Source of the DNA: DATARH01 sp035534855
Lineage (GTDB): Bacteria; Pseudomonadota; Alphaproteobacteria; ATCC43930; CGMCC-115725
DNA length: 64,000 nucleotides
Direction of reading: 5' to 3'
Assembly: GCA_035534855.1 (NCBI GenBank)
Contig: DATLRD010000096.1
Coordinates: 1 to 64,000, forward strand
A program made the translations under genes and the position numbers. The stretch's first letter is position 1. Every line of letters starts with the position of its first letter. Below, in pieces: positions 19,172-28,754 of this stretch. The notes beneath the pieces were generated by a model. That model was not told the origin of the DNA, did no database searches, and saw only the letters and a list, made by a program, of their open reading frames with translations.

Positions 19172-20271
19172 TGCTGCGCTTGCGGCGATCGGGTCTGGCG
19201 CCCGACGCGGCCATGCTGCTCGGGGTGCTGCCGAACCCGGTGATCGCGCTCGACCGCGCCGGCCGACTGCGCTTTGTCAATCCGGCCGCCGAGCAGTTTC
19301 TCGGGGCCGGCGCCACCGCGCTTTACGGCAGCACCCTAAGCGAGTTCGTGCATCCGCACAGCCCACTGTTCACGCTGATCGACGCGGTGTGGAAGAGCGG
19401 CGGGTCGATCGCCGAATACGACGTGGTCGTCGAAGGGCCGCGGTTTGCCGCGCGCACCGTGACGATCGAAGGCGCCCCGGCCGGGGAAGGCTCGGACCTG
19501 CTGGTGCTGACCTTTCACGAGCGCTCGATGGCCGACAAGGTCGACCGCCAGCTGACCCACCGCAACGCCGCCCGCTCGATCACGGCAATGGCGGCGATGT
19601 TGGCGCACGAGGTCAAAAACCCGCTGTCGGGCATCCGCGGCGCCGCGCAGCTCTTGGAGCAGGACGCCGACGAATCCGGCCGCGAGCTGACCCGACTGAT
19701 CTGCGACGAGACCGATCGCATCGTCGCGCTGCTCGACCGCATGGAGGCATTTTCCGACCACCGCCCGATCGAGCGCGTCGCGGTCAACATCCACGAGGTG
19801 CTCGAACGGGTGCGGCGCATCGCCCAGTCGGGCTTTGGCCGCCATGTCCGGATCGGCGAGGAATACGACCCATCCTTGCCGCCGGTGCACGGCAACCATG
19901 ACCTGCTGGTCCAGGTTTTCCTCAATCTTATCAAGAACGCCGCCGAGGCGGCGCCGGCCAACGGCGGCGAGATCATGCTGACCACCGCCTATCGCCACGG
20001 GCTGCGGGTCGCGCTGCGGACCGGCGAGGACCGGATCTATCTGCCGCTGATGGTTTCGATCGCCGATAACGGCGCCGGCATCCCGGAAGACTTGGCGCCA
20101 CACCTGTTCGATCCGTTCGTTACGACCAAGCGGAATGGAACTGGCCTTGGTCTTGCACTGGTCGCGAAGGTGATTGGCGACCACGGCGGGGTGATCGAGT
20201 TCGACAGCCAACCCCGGAAGACCGTTTTCCGGGTGTTCCTGCCGGTGGTCCCGCAAGACGGGTTTCGCTGA
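19171..20271 (+). CDS. ntrB: Nitrogen-regulation sensor histidine kinase NtrB
   Basis: This 366-residue soluble kinase/phosphatase is controlled by PII in the family and phosphorylates NtrC. It has an N-terminal PAS domain (about residues 15-120), the phosphoacceptor His in MLAHEVKNPLSG and ATPase boxes NLIKNAAEA, IADNGAGIPE and GTGLGLALVAK. The start codon overlaps the dusB stop and the stop overlaps the ntrC start, so the three genes are translationally coupled. A much longer frame extends upstream, but it lies inside dusB and is rejected. Confidence 0.95.
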   Translation: MLRLRRSGLAPDAAMLLGVLPNPVIALDRAGRLRFVNPAAEQFLGAGATALYGSTLSEFVHPHSPLFTLIDAVWKSGGSIAEYDVVVEGPRFAARTVTIEGAPAGEGSDLLVLTFHERSMADKVDRQLTHRNAARSITAMAAMLAHEVKNPLSGIRGAAQLLEQDADESGRELTRLICDETDRIVALLDRMEAFSDHRPIERVAVNIHEVLERVRRIAQSGFGRHVRIGEEYDPSLPPVHGNHDLLVQVFLNLIKNAAEAAPANGGEIMLTTAYRHGLRVALRTGEDRIYLPLMVSIADNGAGIPEDLAPHLFDPFVTTKRNGTGLGLALVAKVIGDHGGVIEFDSQPRKTVFRVFLPVVPQDGFR

Positions 20272-21710
20272 TGGTTGCAACGATACTGGTAGCCGATGAC
20301 GACCGCGCGATCCGCATGGTGTTGAGCCAGGCGCTGGCACGGCTCGGGCACGAGGTCCGCATGACCGGCAACGCGGCGACGCTGTGGCGCTGGGTGACCG
20401 ATGGCGAGGGCGATCTGGTGATCACCGACGTGATCATGCCCGACGAGAACGGACTCGACCTGATCCCGCGGATCAAAAAGCTCCGCCCGGAGCTGCGCGT
20501 CATCGTGATGAGCGCGCAAAACACGCTGTTGACCGCGGTCAAGGCGACCGAGCGCGGCGCGTTCGAATACCTGCCCAAACCGTTCGACCTGCGCGAACTG
20601 GTCGCCGTCGTCGAGCGGGCACTGACGACACCGCTAGGGCCGGTAACCAACGGCGCCGAGGAGGTCGAGGAGCAGCTGCCGCTGATCGGCCGCTCGCCGG
20701 CTATGCAGGAGGTGTATCGCGCGATCGCGCGGCTGATGGGCACCGACTTGACGATCATGATCACCGGCGAGAGCGGCACCGGCAAGGAACTGGTTGCGCG
20801 TGCGCTGCACGATTACGGCAAGCGGCGCAACGGGCCGTTCGTCGCGATCAACATGGCGGCGATCCCGCGCGACCTGATCGAGAGCGAGTTGTTCGGCCAC
20901 GAGCGCGGCGCCTTTACCGGTGCCACCGCGCGCAGTGTCGGCCGGTTCGAGCAGGCCAAGGGCGGCACGCTGTTTCTCGACGAGATCGGCGACATGCCGT
21001 TCGAGGCGCAGACCCGGCTGCTGCGGGTGCTGCAGGAGGGGGAATACACCGCGGTCGGCGGACGCAACCCGATCCGCGCCGACATCCGCATCATCGCCGC
21101 GACGCACCGGGATCTGTCGCAGCTGATTCGCCAAGGCACATTTCGCGAAGACCTGTTCTATCGCCTCAATGTCGCACCGATCCGCCTGCCGCCGCTGCGC
21201 GAGCGCAGCTCCGATATCCCGGCGCTAGTGCGTAATTTCTCGGCCCAGGCGACCCGCGAAGGCTTGTCGGCCAAGGCTCTCGACGAGGCGGCGATGGAGC
21301 GGCTGCGCCGCTATCGCTGGCCGGGCAACGTGCGCGAGCTGGAAAACCTGGTGCGCCGGCTCGCAGCGCTCTATCCGCAGGAGATCATCAGCGTCGACAT
21401 CGTCGAGGCCGAACTGGCAGAAGTCTCGACTGCGGCGCCGGCGGCCGAGGCCAACGGCAATGCCGAGGGGCTGGCCGCGGCGGTCGAGCGCCACATCCAC
21501 GATTATTTCATCGCCCACAAAGGGGTGCTGCCGGCGGCCGGGCTTTACGACCGGGTGCTGCGGGAAATCGAGCGCCCGCTTATCGTCGCGACGCTCGGCG
21601 CGACCCGCGGCAACCAGATCAAGGCGGCTCATTTGCTCGGCCTCAACCGCAACACGCTTCGAAAGAAAATCCGGGAATTGGACATCCCGGTGGTGCGCGG
21701 CCTAAAATAG
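20271..21710 (+). CDS. ntrC: Sigma-54-dependent nitrogen response regulator NtrC
   Basis: This 479-residue activator has a receiver domain with phospho-Asp in VITDVIMPDE (near residue 54). An AAA+ domain follows, with Walker A GESGTGKEL, the sigma-54 contact loop GAFTGA and FLDEIGDMP. The C-terminal Fis-type helix-turn-helix ends AAHLLGLNRNTLRKKI. It should activate nitrogen-limitation genes from enhancer sites. All key motifs are intact, in contrast to the nearby ntrX. Confidence 0.96.
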   Translation: MVATILVADDDRAIRMVLSQALARLGHEVRMTGNAATLWRWVTDGEGDLVITDVIMPDENGLDLIPRIKKLRPELRVIVMSAQNTLLTAVKATERGAFEYLPKPFDLRELVAVVERALTTPLGPVTNGAEEVEEQLPLIGRSPAMQEVYRAIARLMGTDLTIMITGESGTGKELVARALHDYGKRRNGPFVAINMAAIPRDLIESELFGHERGAFTGATARSVGRFEQAKGGTLFLDEIGDMPFEAQTRLLRVLQEGEYTAVGGRNPIRADIRIIAATHRDLSQLIRQGTFREDLFYRLNVAPIRLPPLRERSSDIPALVRNFSAQATREGLSAKALDEAAMERLRRYRWPGNVRELENLVRRLAALYPQEIISVDIVEAELAEVSTAAPAAEANGNAEGLAAAVERHIHDYFIAHKGVLPAAGLYDRVLREIERPLIVATLGATRGNQIKAAHLLGLNRNTLRKKIRELDIPVVRGLK

Positions 21711-21831
21711 CCGGTCACAGCGGGGGCATCGGGTCGGCCCTCGGCGGGGACAAACATCCCGGCGTAGGGGCCATTGACACCAAATCACAGCTTGCGCGGC
21801 GCATGGCGCACGGACGCATAAGGATGCCCGA

Positions 21832-24090
21832 ATGAGCCTGGTGCGGGCGGTACCGGGCTGGGCCGGCCGTATCGGCCTGTGGCGGAAGATCACGATCGTC
21901 CTGGCGATCGCGGCGCCGGCCTCGGGTATCGCAACCTATCTGGCGCTCACCGGCGCGCCGCCGCTCGGGTCGCACCCCGGCCTCGTGCTGCCGATGCTGT
22001 ATCTCGACCTGTCGCTGCTGCTGATCCTGGCGGCACTGGTCGTCAAGCGGCTGGTCGAGGTGTGGGTCGAGCGCCGCCGCGGGCTTGCCGGGTCGCGGAT
22101 GCAAGTCAAGCTGGTCGGGCTGTTCAGCCTGATCGCGGTGCTTCCGACGATCATTGTCGCGGTGTTTTCGTACCTGTTCTTCAGCTTTGGTATCGAATCC
22201 TGGTTCAGCGACAAGGTGCGCACCGCGATCACCGAATCGGTCGCGGTCGCCGACGCCTACGTCAAGGAACACCAGCAGGCGATCCGCGCCGACGCGCTGG
22301 CGATGGCCAACGACCTCAACCACAACGCCGCCGAACTGGCGCTCAATCCGCAATACCTGGCGCCGGTGCTGAGCGCCCAGGCCTCGATGCGTGGGCTGAC
22401 CGAGGCCGCGATCGTCGACCGCAACGGCCAGATGATCGCACGCACCGGGCTCGCCTTTGCACTCGGCTTCGAGGATGTCAGCAAAGACGCGCTGCGCCGC
22501 GCCTCAGAGGGCGATGTCGTCATCATGACTGACGACCGGGACGAGCGCGTCCGAGCCTTGGTGCGACTCGACGAGTTCAGCGACCTGTATCTTTACGTCG
22601 GCCGGTTCATCGAGCCTAAAGTGCTCAAGCATCGTGAGGAGACCCAGCGCGCCGCCGCGCAATATGAGCAACTGGAAGGGCAGCGAAGCGGCTTTCAAAT
22701 CACCTTTGCGGTGATCTTTATCTTGGTCGCCATGCTGTTTCTGGTTGCCGCGGTGTCGATCGGCATCAGTTTCGCGGCGAAGCTATCGGTGCCGATAAGT
22801 CGTCTCGTCACGGCGACGGAGCAGGTCAGCGCCGGTGACCTCACGACACGTGTGCCCGAAAGCAAGACCGACGACGAGCTTGCCTCTCTGAGCCGAGCCT
22901 TCAATCGCATGACCAACCAGCTGCAAAGCCAACAGCGCGAGGTGATCGAGGCCAACCGCCAGCTCGACGAGCGACGAAGATTCACCGAAACGGTGCTGAC
23001 CGGCGTGTCCGCCGGGGTGATCGGACTCGACCGCAACGGCCGGATCAACCTGCCCAACCGCTCAGCCTCGGCGCTGCTCGGCGTCGATCTCGACCAGTCG
23101 ATCGGCGAGGACCTGGCGGAGGTCGCGCCGGAGATGGCGGCGCTGCTCGACGAGGCCGGCCGGCGGCCGGAACGGCTGGCCCAGGCGCAGGTGCAGATCG
23201 CTGGCGCCAACAGCACCCGCACTCTGTTAGTGCGCATCGCGGCCGAGCGCGACAACCGAGAGATCAGCGGGTTCGTCGTGACCTTCGACGACATCACCGA
23301 ACTATTGTCGGCGCAGCGCAAGGCGGCTTGGGCCGATATCGCCCGCCGCATCGCCCACGAGATTAAGAACCCGCTGACTCCGATCCAGCTCGCGGCCGAG
23401 CGGTTGCGTCGGAACTATCTGAAGGAGGTCAAGAAAGAGCCGGAAACCTTCCGCCTGTGCACCGACACGATCATCCGGCATGTCGAGGATATCGGCCGCA
23501 TGGTCGACGAGTTCTCGTCGTTCGCGCGGATGCCGGCGCCGGTGCTGAAGCCCGAGGACCTTGTCGCGATCGTCGAGCGGGTGCTGGTGCTGCAGCGCAC
23601 CGCGCATCCCGAGATCGTCTTCGAGACCCGCATTCCGGACCACCCGGTGCTGCTCAGATGCGACGCACGGCTGGTCGGCCAGGCGGTCACCAACATCGTC
23701 AAGAACGCGATCGAATCGATCGAGGGGCGGCTGGCCGACGCGTCGGGCGCCGCTAAGGGAGCGAAGCCACGGGGCGAAATCCTGGTCGCGATCTCCGAAG
23801 CCGATGGGCAGTTCATCGTTTCGGTCGAGGACAACGGCAAGGGACTGCCGAAGCAAAGCCGCGAACGCCTGACCGAACCCTATGTGACGACCCGCGCCAA
23901 AGGCACCGGGCTCGGCCTCGCCATTGTCAAGAAGATCATGGAGGATCACCAGGGCGAGCTGACGCTCGAGGATCGCGAGCCGATCGGCGCGCGGGTCAAC
24001 TTGGTATTCATCCGCGATGCTCGCGGCGGCGTGCGCCTGGAGGCGCCCGCCACGCCGGGCGAGCTGAGTGCCGTCAACCATGGCGCATGA
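21832..24090 (+). CDS. ntrY: Transmembrane sensor histidine kinase NtrY
   Basis: This 752-residue membrane kinase pairs with NtrX and is linked in the family to nitrogen, redox and envelope responses. The N-terminus has several hydrophobic segments (about residues 15-35, 43-65, 85-112) and a further one before HAMP (about 285-315). A HAMP domain (ISRLVTATEQVSAGDL), PAS, and the phospho-His in RRIAHEIKNPLTPIQLAAE follow, with ATPase boxes NIVKNAIES, DNGKGLP and GTGLGLAIVK. It is 120 bases downstream of ntrC; that gap contains a TTGACA hexamer at 21774 but no convincing -10. Confidence 0.95.
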   Translation: MSLVRAVPGWAGRIGLWRKITIVLAIAAPASGIATYLALTGAPPLGSHPGLVLPMLYLDLSLLLILAALVVKRLVEVWVERRRGLAGSRMQVKLVGLFSLIAVLPTIIVAVFSYLFFSFGIESWFSDKVRTAITESVAVADAYVKEHQQAIRADALAMANDLNHNAAELALNPQYLAPVLSAQASMRGLTEAAIVDRNGQMIARTGLAFALGFEDVSKDALRRASEGDVVIMTDDRDERVRALVRLDEFSDLYLYVGRFIEPKVLKHREETQRAAAQYEQLEGQRSGFQITFAVIFILVAMLFLVAAVSIGISFAAKLSVPISRLVTATEQVSAGDLTTRVPESKTDDELASLSRAFNRMTNQLQSQQREVIEANRQLDERRRFTETVLTGVSAGVIGLDRNGRINLPNRSASALLGVDLDQSIGEDLAEVAPEMAALLDEAGRRPERLAQAQVQIAGANSTRTLLVRIAAERDNREISGFVVTFDDITELLSAQRKAAWADIARRIAHEIKNPLTPIQLAAERLRRNYLKEVKKEPETFRLCTDTIIRHVEDIGRMVDEFSSFARMPAPVLKPEDLVAIVERVLVLQRTAHPEIVFETRIPDHPVLLRCDARLVGQAVTNIVKNAIESIEGRLADASGAAKGAKPRGEILVAISEADGQFIVSVEDNGKGLPKQSRERLTEPYVTTRAKGTGLGLAIVKKIMEDHQGELTLEDREPIGARVNLVFIRDARGGVRLEAPATPGELSAVNHGA

Positions 24091-25480
24091 CATCCTGATC
24101 GTCGACGATGAGGCCGACATCCGCATGTTAATCGCGGGTGTGCTGAGGGACGAGGGTTACGCCACGCGCGAGGCTGCCGACAGCGCCCAGACCTTTGCCG
24201 CGATCCAGGCACGCCAGCCGACGCTGATCATCCTCGACATCTGGCTGCAGGGCAGTGAGTTCGACGGCATCGAGATCCTGCGCCGGCTGCAGGACGAGAA
24301 TCCGTCGGTGCCGGTGGTCATGATCAGCGGCCACGGCACGATAGAAACTGCGGTCGAGGCGATCAAGATCGGCGCCTACGATTTTATCGAAAAGCCGTTC
24401 AAGGCCGACCGCCTGCTGCTGCTGATCGCCCGCGCGATAGAGGCGGCGCTGCTGCGTCGCGAGAACGAGGAGCTGCGGCTGCGCGCCGGCGGCGAACTGG
24501 ATCTGGTCGGCGGTTCGTCGGCGGCCAACCAGCTGCGCCAACAGATCGAGCGCGTCGCGCCGACCGGCAGCCGCGTGTTGATCACCGGGCTGCCCGGCAC
24601 AGGCAAGGAGGTCGTCGGGCGGCTGCTGCACGCGCGCTCACGGCGCGCTCAGGGGCCGTTTGTAGCGATCAACTGCGCGACAATGCATCCCGACCGGCTC
24701 GAGGTCGAGTTGTTCGGCAGCGAAAACGGATATGACGGCATCGGCCGCAAGATCGGCACGTTTGAGCGCGCGCACGGCGGCACCTTGTTCCTCGACGAGG
24801 TCGCCGATATGCCGCTGGAAACCCAGGGCAAGATCGTGCGCGTCCTGCAGGAGCAGACCTTCGAGCGGGTCGGCGGCTCGCAGCGGGTTGAGGTCGACGT
24901 TCGCGTCGTCGCCTCGTCGAACCGTGAGCTGTCAGCGGAAATCGCCGCCGGGCGGTTCCGCGAGGACCTGTTCTATCGGCTGAGCGTGGTGCCGATCAAA
25001 GTGCCGCCGCTGCGCGAACGCCGCGAGGACATCCCGCTTCTCGCGCGGCATTTCATGATGCGCGGTGCCGAGGCCGCGCGCGTGCCGCCGCGCGAGTTCG
25101 GCGAGGATGCGCTCGCCGCGCTGCAGGCCTACCCGTGGCCGGGCAACGTGCGGCAGCTGCGCAATTTCGTCGACTGGCTTTTAATCATGGCGCCGGGCGA
25201 CCCGCGCGAGCCGGTGCGCGCCGACATGCTGCCCAACGAGATCACCGCGATAGCGCCGACCGTCGTCAAATGGGACAAGGGCAGCGAGATCATGACCCTG
25301 CCGCTGCGCGATGCGCGCGAGGTGTTCGAGCGCGAATACCTGCTGGCGCAGGTGATGCGGTTCGGCGGCAACATTTCGCGCACCGCCGCGTTTGTCGGGA
25401 TGGAACGCTCGGCTTTGCACCGCAAGCTCAAATCGCTTGGTGTTTTTGGCAACGACCGGCCGCTCAAGAACGGGATCTGA
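24080..25480 (+). CDS. ntrX: NtrX response regulator (AAA+ type without GAFTGA loop)
   Basis: The ATG at 24080 overlaps the ntrY end by 11 bases; a GTG 12 bases upstream is the alternative. The protein has 466 residues: a receiver with phospho-Asp in IILDIWLQG, an AAA+ domain with Walker A GLPGTGKEV, and a C-terminal Fis-type helix-turn-helix. Where sigma-54 activators carry GAFTGA, this protein has ELFGSENGYDGIGRKIG, so the sigma-54 contact is missing. That is a known feature of alphaproteobacterial NtrX, which is thought to act without sigma-54. Confidence 0.95.
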   Translation: MAHDILIVDDEADIRMLIAGVLRDEGYATREAADSAQTFAAIQARQPTLIILDIWLQGSEFDGIEILRRLQDENPSVPVVMISGHGTIETAVEAIKIGAYDFIEKPFKADRLLLLIARAIEAALLRRENEELRLRAGGELDLVGGSSAANQLRQQIERVAPTGSRVLITGLPGTGKEVVGRLLHARSRRAQGPFVAINCATMHPDRLEVELFGSENGYDGIGRKIGTFERAHGGTLFLDEVADMPLETQGKIVRVLQEQTFERVGGSQRVEVDVRVVASSNRELSAEIAAGRFREDLFYRLSVVPIKVPPLRERREDIPLLARHFMMRGAEAARVPPREFGEDALAALQAYPWPGNVRQLRNFVDWLLIMAPGDPREPVRADMLPNEITAIAPTVVKWDKGSEIMTLPLRDAREVFEREYLLAQVMRFGGNISRTAAFVGMERSALHRKLKSLGVFGNDRPLKNGI

Positions 25481-25486
25481 CCCCGC

Positions 25487-26338
25487 ATGTCGCGCATCGC
25501 CTATGTCGCCGGCCATTATCTGCCGCACCGGCGGGCCGCCGTGCATATCGAGGACCGCGGGTACCAGTACGCCGACGGGGTGTATGAGGTGGTCGCCGTG
25601 GTCGGCGGACAGCTGGTCGACGAAGCGGCGCACATCGCGCGGCTGCACCGCTCGCTTGGCGAATTGCGCATCGCCGCGCCGATCGCCGACGCGGCGCTCA
25701 AGGTGGTGATGCGCGAGGTGATCCGCCGCAACGGCGTCGACAAGGGCATCGTCTACCTGCAGATCACCCGCGGCGTCGCCCCGCGCGACCACGCCTTTCC
25801 GAAGGCGGCAAAGCCGGTGCTGGTGGTCACGTCGCGGCGCGCCCGCCCGCCTGACCCCAAGCTGGCGCACGACGGCGTTTCGGTGATCACGATCCCCGAC
25901 ATCCGCTGGCAGCGCTGCGACATCAAATCGGTGTCGCTGCTGCCTAACGTGCTCGGCAAGCAGCAGGCGCGCGAGGCCGGCGCCTTCGAGGCGTGGCAGG
26001 TCGACCGCGACGGCAACGTCACCGAAGGCACCTCGACGAACGCCTGGATCGTTACCGGCGACGGCGAGGTTGTGACCCGGGCCTGCGACCATGCGATCCT
26101 CAACGGCATCACCCGGATCGCGGTGCTCGACATCATCGCGCGCGAGGGTATGAGGCTGGTCGAGCGGCCGTTTTCGGTGACCGAGGCCAAGGCGGCGCGC
26201 GAGGCGTTTCTCACCAGCACGACCGCCGACTTGCTTCCTGTCGTGCGGATCGACGGCGAGTGGGTGGCCAACGGCAAGCCCGGCTCGGTCGCGACAAAGC
26301 TGCGCGAAGCCTATCTCGCCCACACGGTAGTGGCATGA
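25487..26338 (+). CDS. dat: D-amino-acid aminotransferase (class IV PLP enzyme)
   Basis: This 283-residue fold-type IV transaminase begins with YRGYQYADGVYE-like sequence (EDRGYQYADGVYEVVAVV). The PLP Lys is in SLLPNVLGKQQA (near residue 155), and the cofactor loop TEGTSTNAWIV follows. The family exchanges amino groups between D-amino acids and 2-oxo acids, supplying D-Ala or D-Glu. It starts 6 bases after ntrX and overlaps the next gene by four bases (ATGA). Branched-chain transaminase is a related alternative, but the length and motifs favour D-amino acids. Confidence 0.88.
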   Translation: MSRIAYVAGHYLPHRRAAVHIEDRGYQYADGVYEVVAVVGGQLVDEAAHIARLHRSLGELRIAAPIADAALKVVMREVIRRNGVDKGIVYLQITRGVAPRDHAFPKAAKPVLVVTSRRARPPDPKLAHDGVSVITIPDIRWQRCDIKSVSLLPNVLGKQQAREAGAFEAWQVDRDGNVTEGTSTNAWIVTGDGEVVTRACDHAILNGITRIAVLDIIAREGMRLVERPFSVTEAKAAREAFLTSTTADLLPVVRIDGEWVANGKPGSVATKLREAYLAHTVVA

Positions 26339-27003
26339 CGGCAGCGAATTTTCCGGGGCGGCCGAGCGCGATCCTGTTCGACTGGGACAACACGCTGGTC
26401 GATAGCTGGGCGACGATCCACGAGGCGCTCAACCACTGCATGGCGGCGATGGGCAAGCCGCTGTGGTCGCTGGCCGACACCAGGGAAAAGGTCCGCCTCA
26501 GCCTGCGCGAGGCGTTTCCCTACCATTTTGGCGAGCGATGGGAAGAGGCGCGGACGATCTATCTCAACCGGTTCGAGGCAATTCATCTCGACCGGCTGCG
26601 ACCGCTGCCGGGACGCACCGAACTGGTCGAAGCATTGGCTGCCGAAGGCATCTATCTCGGCATCGTCAGCAACAAGACCGGCGAATTCCTGCGCCGCGAG
26701 GTCGACCGGCTTGGCTGGTCGGGATATTTCGGCAGCATCGTCGGCGCCGGCGATGCGAGCGTCGACAAGCCGGCGCCGGCGCCGGTCGCGCTGGCGCTGG
26801 CGCCGGGCGGCATCAGTCCCGGCGAGACGGTGTGGTTTGTCGGCGATACGGCCGTCGACATGGAGTGCGCACTCAACAGCGGCTGCATCCCGGTGCTGCT
26901 CGGCGACGCTGCGGCCGACCCGGAATTTCTCCGCCATGCCCCGCGTTTCACGTTTGCCGAACCGGGCGACCTGTTTCGCCACGTGCAAGGCCTTGCGATT
27001 TGA
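26335..27003 (+). CDS. HAD-superfamily phosphatase, phosphoglycolate-phosphatase-like
   Basis: 222 residues from an ATG overlapping the previous stop. HAD motif I is LFDWDNTLVDSW (DxDxT), motif II is IVSNKTG, motif III Lys is in DASVDKPAP and motif IV is WFVGDTAVDME. The cap insertion after motif I places it with phosphoglycolate phosphatases (Gph), but the substrate cannot be told from sequence. It sits between the D-amino-acid transaminase and hfq, as often seen in Rhodospirillales. Confidence 0.85.
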   Translation: MTAANFPGRPSAILFDWDNTLVDSWATIHEALNHCMAAMGKPLWSLADTREKVRLSLREAFPYHFGERWEEARTIYLNRFEAIHLDRLRPLPGRTELVEALAAEGIYLGIVSNKTGEFLRREVDRLGWSGYFGSIVGAGDASVDKPAPAPVALALAPGGISPGETVWFVGDTAVDMECALNSGCIPVLLGDAAADPEFLRHAPRFTFAEPGDLFRHVQGLAI

Positions 27004-27108
27004 CCGCGCAAGCCCATCTTCGTAGCGGTGTTTGGGAGAACCAGTCAGAGCTTTCCCCCTTAACCGGTACAGGCTGTGCCGACCCAATAAGCGAAACGGG
27101 AACACCCG

Positions 27109-27360
27109 ATGTCGACCGAAAAATCCCAGAACGTTCAAGACGTGTTCTTGAACCATGTTCGTAAAAACAAGACGCCGGTGACTATTTTCTTGATAAACGG
27201 GGTCAAGCTGCAGGGGATCATCACTTGGTTCGACAATTTCTGTGTGCTGCTGCGGCGCGATGCGCATTCGCAGCTGGTCTACAAGCACGCGATCTCGACC
27301 GTGATGCCGGCGCAGCCGATCCAGTTGTTTGAGGGCGGCCGGGAGGCCGAAGAACTCTGA
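27109..27360 (+). CDS. hfq: RNA chaperone Hfq
   Basis: This 83-residue Sm-like protein forms hexamers that pair small RNAs with mRNAs. The Sm1 motif runs from NVQDVFLNHVRKN through the VKLQGIITWFDNF strand, and Sm2 is YKHAIST. The 5' half uses more A+T-rich codons than neighbours. An A-rich leader (AAACGGGAACACCCG) precedes the ATG. It is followed directly by hflX, the standard order. Confidence 0.97.
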   Translation: MSTEKSQNVQDVFLNHVRKNKTPVTIFLINGVKLQGIITWFDNFCVLLRRDAHSQLVYKHAISTVMPAQPIQLFEGGREAEEL

Positions 27361-27419
27361 GTTCGGTCGAGACGGCACAAGGCGCCGCCACCGGGCGGGC
27401 GTTCGTCATCCATCCGGTA

Positions 27420-28679
27420 TTGAAGACCGCGCCGACCCGCCGGGCCGGTGACGGGGTGGTGCGCTCCGACGACGCCCGACTCGACGAGGCGATTGGGCTT
27501 GCCCGCGCGATCGACCTTGAGATCGTCGCCGCGCAGCTCGTGCCGCTGTCCCGACCGGTTCCGGCGACGCTGCTCGGCAGCGGCAGCGTGACCAATCTCG
27601 GTACGACGATTGCCGACAACGAGATCAGCCTCGTCGTCGTTGACGCCACGCTGTCGCCGGTGCAGCAGCGCAACCTGGAGCGCAAGTGGCAGGCCAAGGT
27701 GATCGACCGCACCGGGCTGATCCTCGAAATCTTCGGCGCCCGCGCCCGCACCCATGAGGGGCGGATGCAGGTCGAACTGGCCGCACTGACCTATCAGCGC
27801 TCGCGCTTGGTGCGCTCGTGGACCCACCTCGAACGCCAGCGCGGCGGGTTCGGTTTTCTCGGCGGGCCCGGCGAAAGCCAGCTCGAAATCGACCGCCGCC
27901 TGATCGGCGAACGCATCGCGCGGCTCAGGCGCGAACTCGACGACGTCAAGCGCACTCGCGCGCTGCACCGCGAGGCGCGCAGGCGCGTGCCCTATCCGGT
28001 GGTGGCGCTGGTCGGCTACACCAACGCCGGCAAATCAACGTTGTTCAACCGGCTGACCCGCGCCCGGGTGACGGCCGAGGACATGCTGTTCGCGACGCTC
28101 GATCCGACGATGCGGCGGCTCGGCCTGCCCTCGGGCCGGACCGCGATCCTGTCGGACACGGTCGGGTTCATCTCCGATCTGCCGACGCAGCTCGTGGCGG
28201 CGTTCCGCGCGACGCTCGAAGAAGTGACCGAGGCCGATATCGTCGTGCACGTGCGCGACGCCCACCACCCGGATAGCGCCGCGCAGCGCGCCGACGTGCT
28301 CGCCGTCCTGACCGAGCTCGGCCTCGGAGCGCTGGTCGAGGAAGGGCTGGTCGAGGTACTTAACAAGATCGACCTGCTCGACGAGACGGCTCAGGCGGCG
28401 CTCGTCAACCAGGCGCAACGCAACGACGAGATCGTCGCGCTGTCGGCGGCGACCGGGGAGGGGTGCGACGGGCTCCTGGCGCTGATCGACGCGCGGCTCG
28501 AACGCGACATCCGTTCGGTGCGGCTCGACATTCCGCTGTCGGACGGCAAGACGCTTGCCTGGGTCTATGCCCACGGCGAGGTTCTCGGGCGGCGCGACGA
28601 TGCCGAGGCGGCGCACCTGTCAGTGCGCCTGTCCGACGCCGATCTCGGCCGGCTGCGCCACCGCCAGCGGCTGAACTGA
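27420..28679 (+). CDS. hflX: Ribosome-associated GTPase HflX
   Basis: HflX is a GTPase that rescues or splits stalled ribosomes. The N-terminal HflX domain contains RSWTHLERQRGGFGFLGGPG. The G domain has P-loop GYTNAGKSTLFN (near residue 200), switch region DTVGFISDLPTQLV and NKIDLLD. The coordinates given start at a TTG. The frame is open upstream through FVIHPVLK, which looks like the usual family N-terminus, back to a CTG at 27357 that overlaps the hfq stop. The true start is probably upstream of 27420; there is no ATG or GTG in that interval. Confidence 0.92.
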   Translation: MKTAPTRRAGDGVVRSDDARLDEAIGLARAIDLEIVAAQLVPLSRPVPATLLGSGSVTNLGTTIADNEISLVVVDATLSPVQQRNLERKWQAKVIDRTGLILEIFGARARTHEGRMQVELAALTYQRSRLVRSWTHLERQRGGFGFLGGPGESQLEIDRRLIGERIARLRRELDDVKRTRALHREARRRVPYPVVALVGYTNAGKSTLFNRLTRARVTAEDMLFATLDPTMRRLGLPSGRTAILSDTVGFISDLPTQLVAAFRATLEEVTEADIVVHVRDAHHPDSAAQRADVLAVLTELGLGALVEEGLVEVLNKIDLLDETAQAALVNQAQRNDEIVALSAATGEGCDGLLALIDARLERDIRSVRLDIPLSDGKTLAWVYAHGEVLGRRDDAEAAHLSVRLSDADLGRLRHRQRLN

Positions 28680-28754
28680 CATCCGCCGCGGCGGACCTGA
28701 GATCAGCCGGTCGGCGCTGGGCCGCATTGCGCGCGGCGCATGCCGTTTTGTTTG

